Numbered from the stretch's first letter, positions 1 through 8,030 are shown. The stretch is DNA of 35,124 bases from Chloroflexota bacterium (GCA_016210565.1 JACQUA010000166.1:1-35124); one strand, 5' to 3'. Numbers and translations: made by a program. The notes: generated by a model from the letters alone, not told the origin.

Positions 1-310
1 CTTCGCCTGCCCCTTCGCTTCGCTCAGGACTCCGGCTCAGGGTGACAGCCTATTTTCGTAGCAATGCCTCTTATCGATGGGTGCCCGACCAACCGGGATG
101 GGGAGTGTCGGCTCGCTTTACCCACCCTGCGTAGCGGGATTCCAGATTTCAGATTCAAGATTCCCTGCCCCGCACCACTGAGTGCCGACTATCGACTGCC
201 GGCTGCCGAAAGCTAATAGCTGAAAGCTGTTAGCCGGGCGTTTCCCGCCCCTTGCCCCGTAAGGTATAATATGTGGGTCCGGACAGGCAGACCTCGGGGC
301 GATAATCATA
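1..310. other. Gene-free stretch upstream of marC
   Basis: No credible coding region is visible. Bases 1-50 carry one end of the CTTCGCTCAGGGTGACA repeat family also found near 24.7, 25.6 and 31.5 kb. Bases 200-240 hold the AGCTGATAGC/GCTGTTAGC type of degenerate repeat seen in other gaps. The right end contains the probable marC promoter. The short minus-strand ORFs here overlap repeats and marC and look like chance. Confidence 0.5.
241..270 (+). promoter_or_regulatory. Probable sigma70-type promoter of marC
   Basis: A perfect TATAAT lies at 265-270, with a weak -35 (TTTCCC, 241-246) at 18-bp spacing. The marC ATG is at 311, which leaves a leader of roughly 35 nt. The -10 is convincing and the -35 is not. 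Confidence 0.5.
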
Positions 311-916
311 ATGTTCGACTTGCTGAACTCGTTCATACAGACCTTTGTTCCCCTTTTCATAGTAATTGACGCGGTGGGCAACCTGCCCTTTGTTATCGCG
401 TTGAGCGAAGGCATGTCCCGTCATGACCGGCGCACGTTCGTCCGCGTCGCCGTGGGCACGGCCGCCGCGGTGGGTCTGTCCTTTCTCTTCCTGGGACAGA
501 TCATCCTGGGTTTGATGGGCATCACTGAGGGGTCTTTTGCCATCGCCGGGGGATTGATCCTGCTGGTGCTTTCGGTAAAACACATGACCACCGGCAGAAT
601 GGTGGACGTGATCAAAGAAGAGATGGTGGCAGTGGTTCCCATCGGCACCCCTTTGACGGTAGGACCGGCGACGATCACCACCCTGCTGCTACTGGCGCAC
701 CAGCATGCCCTTTACATGGTGCTGTTTTCGTTCATGTTGAACATTGTCATCGCCTGGATAATCTTTTCTCTGTCGGACGTGATCGGCGGTTTTCTGGGAC
801 ACGGAGGTCTGAAGGCCGTCTCCCAGGTAACCAGCCTGCTCCTGGCCGCCATCGGTGTGAACATGGTCGTCCGGGGATTGGGACTGGTTGGCGTATTCAA
901 TCTGGCCCCGCGGTGA
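311..916 (+). CDS. MarC family integral membrane protein
   Basis: 201 residues, the usual length for MarC/UPF0056 proteins. The sequence is dominated by hydrophobic segments, about six by eye: roughly residues 5-30, 45-68, 72-90, 108-130, 136-160 and 172-195. The start has family character (a short N-terminus followed by FVPLFIVIDAVGNLP), and the conserved PIGTPLTVGPATITT stretch sits near residues 111-125. MarC proteins are inner-membrane proteins of unsettled function; the old link to multiple antibiotic resistance was not upheld. The gene follows a good -10 box and stands alone, with a 229-bp repeat-filled gap to the next gene. Family assignment is firm; its substrate or role is unknown. 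Confidence 0.88.
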   Translation: MFDLLNSFIQTFVPLFIVIDAVGNLPFVIALSEGMSRHDRRTFVRVAVGTAAAVGLSFLFLGQIILGLMGITEGSFAIAGGLILLVLSVKHMTTGRMVDVIKEEMVAVVPIGTPLTVGPATITTLLLLAHQHALYMVLFSFMLNIVIAWIIFSLSDVIGGFLGHGGLKAVSQVTSLLLAAIGVNMVVRGLGLVGVFNLAPR

Positions 917-948
917 AGAAAGAAGAACCAAAAAGAAAGACTCAAGAG

Positions 949-1135
949 TCAAGATGACAATCCAAAATGCCAAAAGGGCTGTCAGCCGCGGTTATCAGCT
1001 ACCAGCGAGCTGCTATCAGCTTGCACACAACGCCCGTGAGCTGACTTGCGAAAGCGGTTCGCCGACCGCGGACTGGCCTGTTTTGAATTTTCTTTTGTCA
1101 TTTTGGACTTTGACTTTTGATATTTGAATTTCTTT
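949..1135. repeat. Degenerate intergenic repeat tract
   Basis: The tract is built from two word types that recur in the window: GCTATCAGC/TTATCAGCT-like words (970-1020) and a T-rich run of TTTTGTCATTTTGGACTTTG-type words (1080-1130). The same T-rich run lies just upstream of the glycosyltransferase (29400-29475) and mutL (32390-32440). It ends directly before the Shine-Dalgarno of the stress protein, so these tracts often form the 5' flank of genes. Confidence 0.5.
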
Positions 1136-1145
1136 GGAGGCCTGA

Positions 1146-1607
1146 ATGTTCAAGAAGATACTGGTCTGCCTGGACGGCTCGGCCCTGGCCGAGCAGATAC
1201 TGCCCTATGCCGCCGAGCAGGCGCTGTGCTGCCGGAGCGAGTTGGTCCTGATCCATGTCTCTGTCATCACCGAAATCGTCACCCCGGGGATACCGGGGTA
1301 CGGACCGGCGGTGCTCCAGCCCACTCCGGCCACGCTGGGGAGGATCGAGAAAGAAGAGGAAGCGGCCGGGGACTACCTGGAGCGCCTGGCGCAGCCCCTG
1401 CGGGAGAAGGGCCTGAAGGTAGAGTGCGTCCCGGTGGCCGGCACGCCGGGCGAGGTCATCGTGGCCTACGCCGATGAGCGCGAGATCGAACTCATCGCTC
1501 TGGCTACCCACGGCCGCAGCGGCCTGGGGCGCATGGTGTTCGGCAGCGTCGCCGACTTTGTCCTGCGCAAATCGGGCAAACCCATCTTGCTGATAAAGCC
1601 CACCTAA
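1146..1607 (+). CDS. Universal stress protein, UspA family
   Basis: 153 residues, a full single USP domain. It opens with the typical FKKILVCLDGS strand and the acidic D10 expected at the nucleotide pocket, and ends with PILLIKP. The ATP-binding loop is present as G123-x9-G133-S134, although the first glycine of the G-2x-G-9x-G(S/T) signature appears to be alanine at 120. This is common among USPs and makes ATP binding likely but not certain. A GGAGG sequence at 1136-1140 supports the ATG at 1146. USPs are cytoplasmic proteins linked to starvation, redox and energy stress. It sits alone between marC and the molybdenum hydroxylase operon. Confidence 0.9.
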   Translation: MFKKILVCLDGSALAEQILPYAAEQALCCRSELVLIHVSVITEIVTPGIPGYGPAVLQPTPATLGRIEKEEEAAGDYLERLAQPLREKGLKVECVPVAGTPGEVIVAYADEREIELIALATHGRSGLGRMVFGSVADFVLRKSGKPILLIKPT

Positions 1608-1996
1608 CGGTCTCTTTCCGACGAGTGAACACGAATTGGTGACCGTAGGGGCGGACCCGCGTGTCCGCCCGCCCCGGTCTGACGGGTCACAGGCGGGACG
1701 CCTGTGGCACTGGTCGGCGGTGTGTCCGCCCGCCCCGGGACGACGGCTCACAGGCGGGACGCCTGTGCCACCCGGTGGTTGGTCCGCCGCTGCATTCCAA
1801 TCCAAGTAGACCGTCCCCCGCGATAATTGCTATAATTCGAATCCATGCAAGGGCCATCCGGCAGCTTTGCTTTTCCCCGCCCGCAAGCTCCCGATCCAGT
1901 CGGGAGCGTGGAGCTACGCCTCGCCTGCCATCCCAGCGGGGCAATTCTGTCATTCGTCATTCTTGTCCCGGCTTGTCCGGGTGAGGGAGCGAGAAC
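1608..1996. other. Intergenic region with duplicated palindrome block and promoter
   Basis: No gene is visible. Bases 1659-1772 hold two similar blocks about 60 bp apart, each with a GTGTCCGCCCGCCCCGG word followed by the palindrome CACAGGCGGGACGCCTGTG (1688-1706 and 1749-1767; 8-bp perfect arms). A probable extended -10 follows at 1828-1836. Near 1940-1980 there is an ATTCGTCATTC-type word and a small hairpin (CCCGG/CCGGG, loop of 5). The leader to the 2Fe-2S subunit would be about 155 nt. Confidence 0.6.
1828..1836 (+). promoter_or_regulatory. Extended -10 promoter for the Mo-hydroxylase operon
   Basis: TGCTATAAT is a perfect extended -10 element, and no convincing -35 lies 17 bp upstream. 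It is the best promoter candidate for the three-gene operon beginning at 1997. The link to the operon is an inference from position. Confidence 0.45.
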
Positions 1997-2536
1997 ATGG
2001 TAACTTCAGCAAGGCCTCCCCTTGCAGATAGGGCCACCATCGGTCTGACTGTCAATGGTGAAAGACACGAGTTCGAAATCGGCGACCGCCCTTACATGGT
2101 CAGCCCGGCCCACACGCTGGCCCATACCCTGCGGGAGAAACTCGGACTGACGGGCGTCAAGATCGGCTGCGACCACGGCGCCTGCGGCGCCTGCACCGTC
2201 ATCATGGACGGGAAGCCCATCCTGTCCTGCCTGACCCTGACAGTGGAATGCGATGAAAAGAGCGTGACCACCATCGAGGGCCTCGAAGACCGCAAGAGCG
2301 GCCAGCTTCATCCGCTACAGCAGGCCTTCATTAACAACACGGCCTTTCAGTGCGGTTTCTGCACCCCCGGCATGATCATGAGCGCCAAAGCACTGCTGGA
2401 CCGGAACCCTTCGCCGTCGGAGGACGACATCAAGGAAGCCCTGGCCGGCAACTACTGCCGCTGCGGCAGCCAGTACCTGGTTATCCGCGCGGTCAAGGAA
2501 GCGGCAGCGCCTCCCCCTTTGAAAAAGGGGGATTGA
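1997..2536 (+). CDS. Xanthine dehydrogenase-family 2Fe-2S subunit (CoxS/HcrC type)
   Basis: 179 residues, the small iron-sulfur subunit of a molybdenum hydroxylase. The N-terminal plant-type ferredoxin domain binds a [2Fe-2S] cluster through C58, C63, C66 and C78. The C-terminal helical domain binds the second cluster through C119-x2-C122 (in QCGFCTPGM) and C154-x-C156 (in NYCRCG). It passes electrons from the molybdopterin subunit toward FAD. The ATG at 1997 follows a GGGAG-like site. The last residues (PPPLKKGD) are encoded by a CCCCCTTTGAAAAAGGGGG repeat, so the natural C-terminus probably ended a few residues earlier and a repeat was recruited. It is followed 64 bp later by the large subunit. 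Confidence 0.95.
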   Translation: MVTSARPPLADRATIGLTVNGERHEFEIGDRPYMVSPAHTLAHTLREKLGLTGVKIGCDHGACGACTVIMDGKPILSCLTLTVECDEKSVTTIEGLEDRKSGQLHPLQQAFINNTAFQCGFCTPGMIMSAKALLDRNPSPSEDDIKEALAGNYCRCGSQYLVIRAVKEAAAPPPLKKGD

Positions 2537-2576
2537 GGGGGATTCAAACAACTTCTCCCCCTTTTTCAAAAGGGGA
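2511..2576. repeat. CCCCCTTTGAAAAAGGGGG hairpin repeat, copy 1
   Basis: An inverted element with C-rich and G-rich arms. It overlaps the last codons of the 2Fe-2S subunit gene and fills the gap to the large subunit. Related copies lie at 28226-28299 and 34172-34208. In mRNA it would form hairpins between the first two cistrons of the operon. Confidence 0.7.
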
Positions 2577-2600
2577 AACACCACAGAAGGAGCGCCACCC

Positions 2601-4862
2601 ATGGCTGAATACCGACATCTAGGCAAACCCACTCCCAGGAAGGACGCGCGGGATATCGTCACCGGCAAAATACAGTACATCGACGATATCAGGCCGCCGA
2701 AGATGCTGTATGGAAAGGTCCTGAAAAGCCCGCACCCCCACGCCAGCATCAAAAACATTGACGTTTCCAGAGCCGAAGCCTACCCGGGCGTCAAAGCTGT
2801 CCTCACTTATAAGAACATGCCGCCCTGGCGGGCCGGAACGCCGCCCCACCGGCGGCTTCTCGATAGCAAGGTGCGGTTTGTCGGCGACGGCGTGGCCCTG
2901 GTGGCCGCCGAAAGCCCGGAGATCGCCGAAGAAGCCCTGGAGCTGATCGTGGTGGACTACGAGTTGCTTCCGGCGGTGTACGACCCGGAGGAAGCCACGC
3001 GGCCGGGAGCGCCGCAGTTGTACGCCGATTTTCCGGGCAATGTCTTTCCCCGCGGCGCCCCGGAGTTCGGCCCCCATGCCCTCCAGGAAATCGTCCTGGG
3101 CGATGTGGACAAGGGGTTCCGCGAGGCCGACTTCATCTCCGAAGGGACCTACGCCTACGAAAATATCCCCAACCCCCTGCCGCCGGAGCCGCCGGGAGTC
3201 GTGGCCCACTGGGAAGACCCCACCCACCTGACCATCTGGATAGCTTCCCAGTCGGCTTCGATGAACCGCATGGTGACGCAGCCTTTCATGGGACTGATTG
3301 ACGTGCGGGCCATCAGCACCCAGTGCGGCGGCAGCTACGGAACCAAGAACGGGAACCTGATGCAGATCGGCTGGGCCGCGGTCCTGGCCCGGGCTACGGG
3401 CCGCCCGGTCCAGATTTACCTCTCCAAGGAAGAACATTTCACGACCTATACCCTGCGCCTCGGTTCCCGCATCCGGGCTAAGGTAGGTATCAAGAAAGAT
3501 GGCACGGTTACCGCGGTTGCCGGCGAATGGGTTGTCAATGCCGGCGCCGCCGCGGAGACTGCCCAGGGGATGGTGGCGGTGGGTTGCGGCGAGGCCCAGG
3601 TGGCTATCCGGTGTCAGAACTGGAACCTTCAACCGAGGGTCGTTTGCACCAACCGGAATCCCTCGGGGGTAGTCCGCGGTTTCGGCGGGCAGGAGTTGAA
3701 AAGCGCCCTCATGCCGGTGGTGACCCTGGCCGTGGAAAAGGCGGGCCTGGACCCGCTGGAGTTCTACAAAAAGAATTTCGTTAAGAAGGGCGATGGCTAT
3801 TTCTGGCGCGACGGGAACTGGCACGTGTGCCGGGGAGTGGACTACACCCGGGCCATGGACCGGGGGGCTGAGGTCTTCGGCTGGAAAGAGAAATGGAAGG
3901 GTTGGTGTCAGCCGACCAGCGTGAACGGGGCGAAAAGGGTGGGGGTGGGCGTGGGCATCCACGGCAACGCCGATATCGGCGAAGACCCCTCGGAGGCCTA
4001 TGTGCGGCTGAATCCCGACGGCACGGCGGTCATCTCCGTATGCGCTTCCGAGTCAGGCATGGGGCAGCGCAGCAGCCTGTGCAAGATGGTAGCCGAGGTG
4101 CTGGACCTGCCGCTGGACAAGGTCAACATCTCCCCCCCCGACACTCTGGTCAACCCCTTCGACTTCGGGATGGTCGGCTCGCGGGGGACTTATGCCATCG
4201 GCGCCGCGGTGATCAACGCCGCCGAGGACGCCAGAAAGAAGCTTTTTGAGCTGGCCGCCCCGGTGCTTGGCGCCAAACCGGAAGACCTCAAGACCCGGGA
4301 CGGGCGGCTGTTTCCCGTCTATCAGCCGGAGAAGAGCGTTCCCTGGAGGCGGGTCCTGGGCATCATGCAGACCGTTCTGGGCCAGGGGCGTTTTGAGACC
4401 GATTTTACCCTGCCTAACTTCATGATGGTGTTCGCCGAGGTGGAAGTGGATGGCGAGACGGGCAAGGCCGACCTTCGCCGCATCGTCACGACTACCGATT
4501 GTGGTCAAATAATAGACCCCCTGGTCCTGGAAGGCCAGCTACACGGTTCCCTGGGCGCCGCCGGGACCGACACCGCCCTCTTCGAGCAGAGCATCCTGGA
4601 CCAGCGGACGGGGCGGATCGTGAACTGCAACATGATCGACTACAAATGGCGTACCTATCCCGACCTGCCGGATTTCCAGACCGTGGTGCTGGAGACGCCC
4701 ATCGACAGCCACCGGTTCCACGCCATCGGCGTCGGGGAGATATCCACCGCGCCCGGCCCCGCCGCGGTGCTGATGGCCGTTTCCAACGCCGTCTGCAAGC
4801 GGATTACGGACTATCCCGCCACGCCGGAAAAAGTCCTCAGGGCGCTGGGAAAACTCCAATGA
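2601..4862 (+). CDS. Xanthine dehydrogenase-family molybdopterin-binding catalytic subunit
   Basis: 753 residues, the normal length for a CoxL/HcrA/XdhB-type large subunit. The N-terminal a/b-hammerhead domain covers roughly residues 15-130, and the molybdopterin cytosine dinucleotide-binding domains follow. Visible landmarks are QCGGSYGTKNG (residues 241-251), RGFGGQE (359-365) and the active-site IGVGE motif with catalytic glutamate E713, followed by an AxGPAAVLMA helix. It would hydroxylate or dehydroxylate an N-heterocycle, aldehyde or aromatic CoA-type substrate; the sequence does not show which. AGGAG at 2587-2591 supports the ATG at 2601. Its partners are the 2Fe-2S subunit upstream and the nested flavoprotein downstream, which has an HcrB-like cysteine loop. 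Confidence 0.94.
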   Translation: MAEYRHLGKPTPRKDARDIVTGKIQYIDDIRPPKMLYGKVLKSPHPHASIKNIDVSRAEAYPGVKAVLTYKNMPPWRAGTPPHRRLLDSKVRFVGDGVALVAAESPEIAEEALELIVVDYELLPAVYDPEEATRPGAPQLYADFPGNVFPRGAPEFGPHALQEIVLGDVDKGFREADFISEGTYAYENIPNPLPPEPPGVVAHWEDPTHLTIWIASQSASMNRMVTQPFMGLIDVRAISTQCGGSYGTKNGNLMQIGWAAVLARATGRPVQIYLSKEEHFTTYTLRLGSRIRAKVGIKKDGTVTAVAGEWVVNAGAAAETAQGMVAVGCGEAQVAIRCQNWNLQPRVVCTNRNPSGVVRGFGGQELKSALMPVVTLAVEKAGLDPLEFYKKNFVKKGDGYFWRDGNWHVCRGVDYTRAMDRGAEVFGWKEKWKGWCQPTSVNGAKRVGVGVGIHGNADIGEDPSEAYVRLNPDGTAVISVCASESGMGQRSSLCKMVAEVLDLPLDKVNISPPDTLVNPFDFGMVGSRGTYAIGAAVINAAEDARKKLFELAAPVLGAKPEDLKTRDGRLFPVYQPEKSVPWRRVLGIMQTVLGQGRFETDFTLPNFMMVFAEVEVDGETGKADLRRIVTTTDCGQIIDPLVLEGQLHGSLGAAGTDTALFEQSILDQRTGRIVNCNMIDYKWRTYPDLPDFQTVVLETPIDSHRFHAIGVGEISTAPGPAAVLMAVSNAVCKRITDYPATPEKVLRALGKLQ

Positions 4863-4863
4863 C

Positions 4864-4929
4864 GGTACCACAGGCCTCCGTGCCTGTGACTGGACCGGTA
4901 CCACCCCGACCGGTCGGGGTGGTACCGGT
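4864..4929. repeat. Palindromic repeats between large subunit and flavoprotein genes
   Basis: GGTACC followed by the palindrome CACAGGCCTCCGTGCCTGTG (4869-4888) belongs to the family found at about nine places in the window. Directly after it, 4894-4929 is a perfect 36-bp palindrome centred on GACC/GGTC, containing ACCCCGACCGGTCGGGGT. A near-identical core (ACCCCGACAGGTCGGGGT) occurs around 23188-23206 beside another CACAGGC palindrome, so the two motifs travel together. Confidence 0.8.
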
Positions 4930-4976
4930 TGGCGAGCGATGACAGAATACAGCACCTTCGTATCAGGAGCCACTTC

Positions 4977-7424
4977 ATGAAGACCTTTCAGCATAGAAAC
5001 GCCAAAACCTACCGGGAGGCCATCAAACTTCTCCAGGGCTACGGCGGCAAAGCCAGGGCCATTGCCGGCGGCACCGACCTTCTGGGCGCTCTGAAGGACA
5101 AGATACTTCCCGACTATCCTCAGGCCGTGATCAATCTCAAGTCCATCCCGGGCATGGACCATGTCAAAGAGAATGGCCGGTCTTTGAAGATCGGCGCCCT
5201 GGCCCGGCTGGCCGACGTGGCCGTCTCGCCGGTCGTCAAAACCAGATTCCCCATCCTGGCCGAAGCGGCCCATGCCGTGGCCACGCCGCAGGTGCGAAAC
5301 ATGGCCACCATCGGCGGGAATCTCTGCCAGGACACCCGCTGCTGGTACTACCGCTATCCCCACCAGGTGGGCGGGCGCATCTTCTGTTACCTCAAGGGAG
5401 GGAAGGGCTGTTACGCCCTGAACGGGGAGAACCAGTACCATTCCATCTTCGGCGGCTGCCGCATCGCTGATCCTCCCTGCACCCAGGCCTGTCCGGGGAC
5501 CATCAACATCGCGGCTTACCTGGACCGGATAAGGGAGGGCGACCTGCCCGGCGCCGCCCGGATCTTGCTGATGAATAACCCCATCCCCGCCGTTACCGGA
5601 CGGGTGTGTCCCCATTGGTGTGAGCAGGACTGCAACCGCAAGGACTTTGACCTGTCCGTGTCCATCTGGGGCGTTGAACGCTTTATGGGCGACTATATCC
5701 TCGACCACTCCGCGGAAATCGTCAGGCCGCCGGAGAAACAGTCGGGCAAGAAGGTCGCCGTTGTTGGGTCGGGGCCGGCCGGGCTGGCCGCGGCCTGCTA
5801 TCTGAGAATGGCCGGACACAGCGTCACCGTATTCGACAAGATGCCCGAAGCCGGGGGCTTCCTGACCTATGCGATTCCGGCTTATCGCCTGCCAAAAGAC
5901 GTGGTCAAGAGGACTATTGAGGTTTTCAAGCTGGCGGGAGTGGAGTTCAAGCTCAATACGGAGCTGGGCAAGGACGTTACCCTGGACGGCCTGCGAAAAG
6001 CCTACGATGCCGTTTTTCTGGCTACCGGGGCCTGGAGGCAGCGGTCTATCGGTCTGGCGGAAGAGCACCTGACGAAGCCTGGCCTGGAATTCCTGAGAAA
6101 CGCCAGCGCGGGACTGGAACACGCCGCGGGCAAGAAGGTGCTCGTCATCGGAGGAGGTAACGTGGCCGTGGACGTGGGCATCACGGCCAAACGTCTCGGC
6201 GCTGCGGAGGTCACCCTGGCCTGCCTGGAATGCCAGGCCGAGATGCCGGCTTTCCCTTCGGAGATCGAGCAGGCCATCGAAGAGGGCGTCAAGTTCAAGC
6301 CGTCCTGGGGCCCGGCCCGCGTGCTGGTTAGCCACGGCGAGGTTACGGGCATGGAGCTTGTCTGCTGCACCTCGGTGTTCGATAAGGAAGGGCGCTTCAA
6401 TCCGTCCTACGACACGAGCCTGCGGACGACCGTGGAGGCCGACATCATCATCATGGCGGTGGGTCAGGCCGCCGACCTTTCCTACCTGGGCAGCCCGCCG
6501 GCGCTGAAAACCGAGCGGGGCCTGGTGGCGGTGAACCTTCAAACCTTAGAAACCGGCTTAACCGGGGTGTTTGCGGGGGGGGAGGTCGTGATCGGGCCGT
6601 CCAGCGTCATCGCGTCTGTGGCCGCCGGACGGAGGGCCGCCGCAGCCATCAACCAGTACCTGGGCGGTGGGGCGGGGGTGGCGCAGGCAGCGCCACAGGC
6701 GGTGGCACAGGCGTCCTCGCCTGTGTTTGCGGTGGTACGACAGGCGTCCCTGCCTGTCGGCGCCGAACTTCCACCCCAGTTTCTCAAATTCAACCCCTCC
6801 TGCCTGACCCACTCCGACCACGTCCCTCAGCCAAAGCTCCCTGTCTCCGGCCGCGGCATTGCCATCGAGGACATGGCCGGCCTTGACTCTGCCGGAACGG
6901 AGACCGAAGCCGGCCGGTGTTTCAACTGCGGCTGCGTGGCCGTCAACCCTTCGGATATGGCCGTGGCCCTGATGGCCCTCGGCGCGAAGGTGCGGGTGGC
7001 GGGGCCGGAGGGCATGAGGACGGTAGCCGTAGAAGACTTCTTTGCCGCTACGGGCCGGGAGCTGAAGCCGGACGAAATCGTTACTGAAATCCAGGTCCCT
7101 TCGCCTCCCCCGGGGTCCAGGCAGGTTTTCGAGAAGTTCAGGGTTAGAGAATCGGTGGATTTCCCCATCGTGAGCGTGGCCTGTGTTTTGAACATGAAGG
7201 ACGGCGTGTGCAAAGATGCGCGGATCGTCCTGGGGGCGGTGGCGCCCGCGCCCTTCAGGGCGCGGGCCGCCGAGCAGGCCGTCAAGGGCAAGCCCCTCGC
7301 GGAAGACACTGCCGCAGCCGCGGCTGAAGCCGCCCTCAGCGGCGCCCTCCCCCTGCTCAAAAACCAATACAAAGTCCAGATCACCCGCACCCTGGTTAAG
7401 CGCGCGCTACTGGGCGCTCCGTAG
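4977..7424 (+). CDS. Mo-hydroxylase FAD subunit with nested GltD-like NAD(P)H oxidoreductase
   Basis: 815 residues from the ATG at 4977 (AGGAG 7 nt upstream; the longer TTG start at 4929 lies in a palindrome). Residues 1-116 are the first part of a FAD-binding CoxM/HcrB domain (IAGGTD, ATIGGNLCQDTRC). Cysteines 117, 122, 137, 145 and 161 resemble the [4Fe-4S] loop of 4-hydroxybenzoyl-CoA reductase HcrB. Residues 165-235 are a GltD-type Fe-S domain (C168, C172, C211, C215, C219). Residues 260-560 are a two-Rossmann pyridine-nucleotide/FAD oxidoreductase (GSGPAG near 265, GGGNVAVD near 392, GGEVVIGPSSV near 533). After a repeat-derived linker (562-600), the GltD tail RCFNCGC (C648, C651, C653) leads straight into the rest of the FAD subunit (NPSDMAVALMALGA) and its C-terminal CO_deh_flav_C domain. 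The enzyme may therefore couple NAD(P)H to the Mo site; direction and substrate are unknown. Confidence 0.9.
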   Translation: MKTFQHRNAKTYREAIKLLQGYGGKARAIAGGTDLLGALKDKILPDYPQAVINLKSIPGMDHVKENGRSLKIGALARLADVAVSPVVKTRFPILAEAAHAVATPQVRNMATIGGNLCQDTRCWYYRYPHQVGGRIFCYLKGGKGCYALNGENQYHSIFGGCRIADPPCTQACPGTINIAAYLDRIREGDLPGAARILLMNNPIPAVTGRVCPHWCEQDCNRKDFDLSVSIWGVERFMGDYILDHSAEIVRPPEKQSGKKVAVVGSGPAGLAAACYLRMAGHSVTVFDKMPEAGGFLTYAIPAYRLPKDVVKRTIEVFKLAGVEFKLNTELGKDVTLDGLRKAYDAVFLATGAWRQRSIGLAEEHLTKPGLEFLRNASAGLEHAAGKKVLVIGGGNVAVDVGITAKRLGAAEVTLACLECQAEMPAFPSEIEQAIEEGVKFKPSWGPARVLVSHGEVTGMELVCCTSVFDKEGRFNPSYDTSLRTTVEADIIIMAVGQAADLSYLGSPPALKTERGLVAVNLQTLETGLTGVFAGGEVVIGPSSVIASVAAGRRAAAAINQYLGGGAGVAQAAPQAVAQASSPVFAVVRQASLPVGAELPPQFLKFNPSCLTHSDHVPQPKLPVSGRGIAIEDMAGLDSAGTETEAGRCFNCGCVAVNPSDMAVALMALGAKVRVAGPEGMRTVAVEDFFAATGRELKPDEIVTEIQVPSPPPGSRQVFEKFRVRESVDFPIVSVACVLNMKDGVCKDARIVLGAVAPAPFRARAAEQAVKGKPLAEDTAAAAAEAALSGALPLLKNQYKVQITRTLVKRALLGAP
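6682..6758. repeat. CACAGGC palindromes inside the coding region
   Basis: CACAGGCGTCCTCGCCTGTG (6706-6725) and GACAGGCGTCCCTGCCTGTC (6739-6758), with a partial copy before them (6682-6704), are members of the intergenic palindrome family. Here they are translated in frame as an Ala/Val/Gln-rich linker between the inserted GltD module and the return to the FAD subunit. No stop codon or frameshift results. Confidence 0.8.
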
Positions 7425-7530
7425 CGGAACGCGATGCACCGGTTGAAGTCACATGTCCGCTGTCCGCGAACGGTAGCCTGGAAGGTGATAGAATATAGCG
7501 CAGGACTAACAAGAACGGGTGAGGTCTCCA

Positions 7531-7755
7531 ATGAAAACCAAGAAGGGGCGACAGCCGGGTCAGGCCGAATACGCGTTGGCTCTTGCTGCATACAGGGACG
7601 AGCAAGAAAGGATCAAGCTGCTTCTGCGGAGGGAACTTGACAAGTATGGCCGACCGGCAATGAGCCTTGCGCAGGTAAGGTCAATCCGGGACAGGAAACT
7701 GGCCGGAGCTTTGTTGAGCCAACTTATCGTCGAAATGCGCAAAGAAGGCCATTGA
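7531..7755 (+). CDS. Small protein of unknown function, antitoxin-sized
   Basis: 74 residues from the ATG at 7531, which has GGGTGAGG 7 nt upstream; a GTG at 7519 would add four residues. The protein is highly charged (many K, R, E) and predicted mostly helical, with no membrane segment. I do not recognise the family. Its size, the MSLAQVRSIRDRKLAG... end and a following ORF that starts directly after its stop (ATG 7756) give it the layout of a toxin-antitoxin antitoxin gene. The downstream partner looks truncated. The function is an inference from layout only. Confidence 0.5.
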   Translation: MKTKKGRQPGQAEYALALAAYRDEQERIKLLLRRELDKYGRPAMSLAQVRSIRDRKLAGALLSQLIVEMRKEGH

Positions 7756-7857
7756 ATGGCCATCTTTTACCTCGAGACCGTTTGGGAAAAGGCTTCGTGC
7801 AAACCAAAACCCGCCCAAGAAGAAGTATTGATAAGCACCCAGCCACCCCACTCGTGA
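7756..7857 (+). pseudogene. Possible 5' remnant of a PIN-type toxin
   Basis: A 33-residue ORF begins directly after the stop of the preceding gene. It opens MAIFYLET, similar to the first strand of PIN-domain toxins (usually M-x-YYLDTS-type), then loses resemblance and stops. The position after a small helical protein fits an antitoxin-toxin pair whose toxin has decayed. Eight residues of similarity are weak evidence. Confidence 0.2.
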
Positions 7858-8030
7858 TTACGTTTGGGAGCTACGAGGGCAAACCGCCATTCCTAAGCAG
7901 CCTCGGGGCGGCATGCTTCTGAATGGGACGCACTCGGCTGTTGGGGACAGCGCTTGCCAGCGTCGCGTCGCGGTGGTGCTCAGGGACGAATGAATCGCTA
8001 CCCTCGGGGGCAACTTCAAGGCTCTTTGCA

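Noticed and set aside
4539..6542. A 667-codon open frame on the minus strand across the Mo-hydroxylase genes
   Set aside because: It is antisense to clearly coding genes with named motifs, has no domain sense and arises from high GC at third positions. The same applies to the long frames at 2619-3962 (-), 25937-27724 (+) and 32244-33476 (-).
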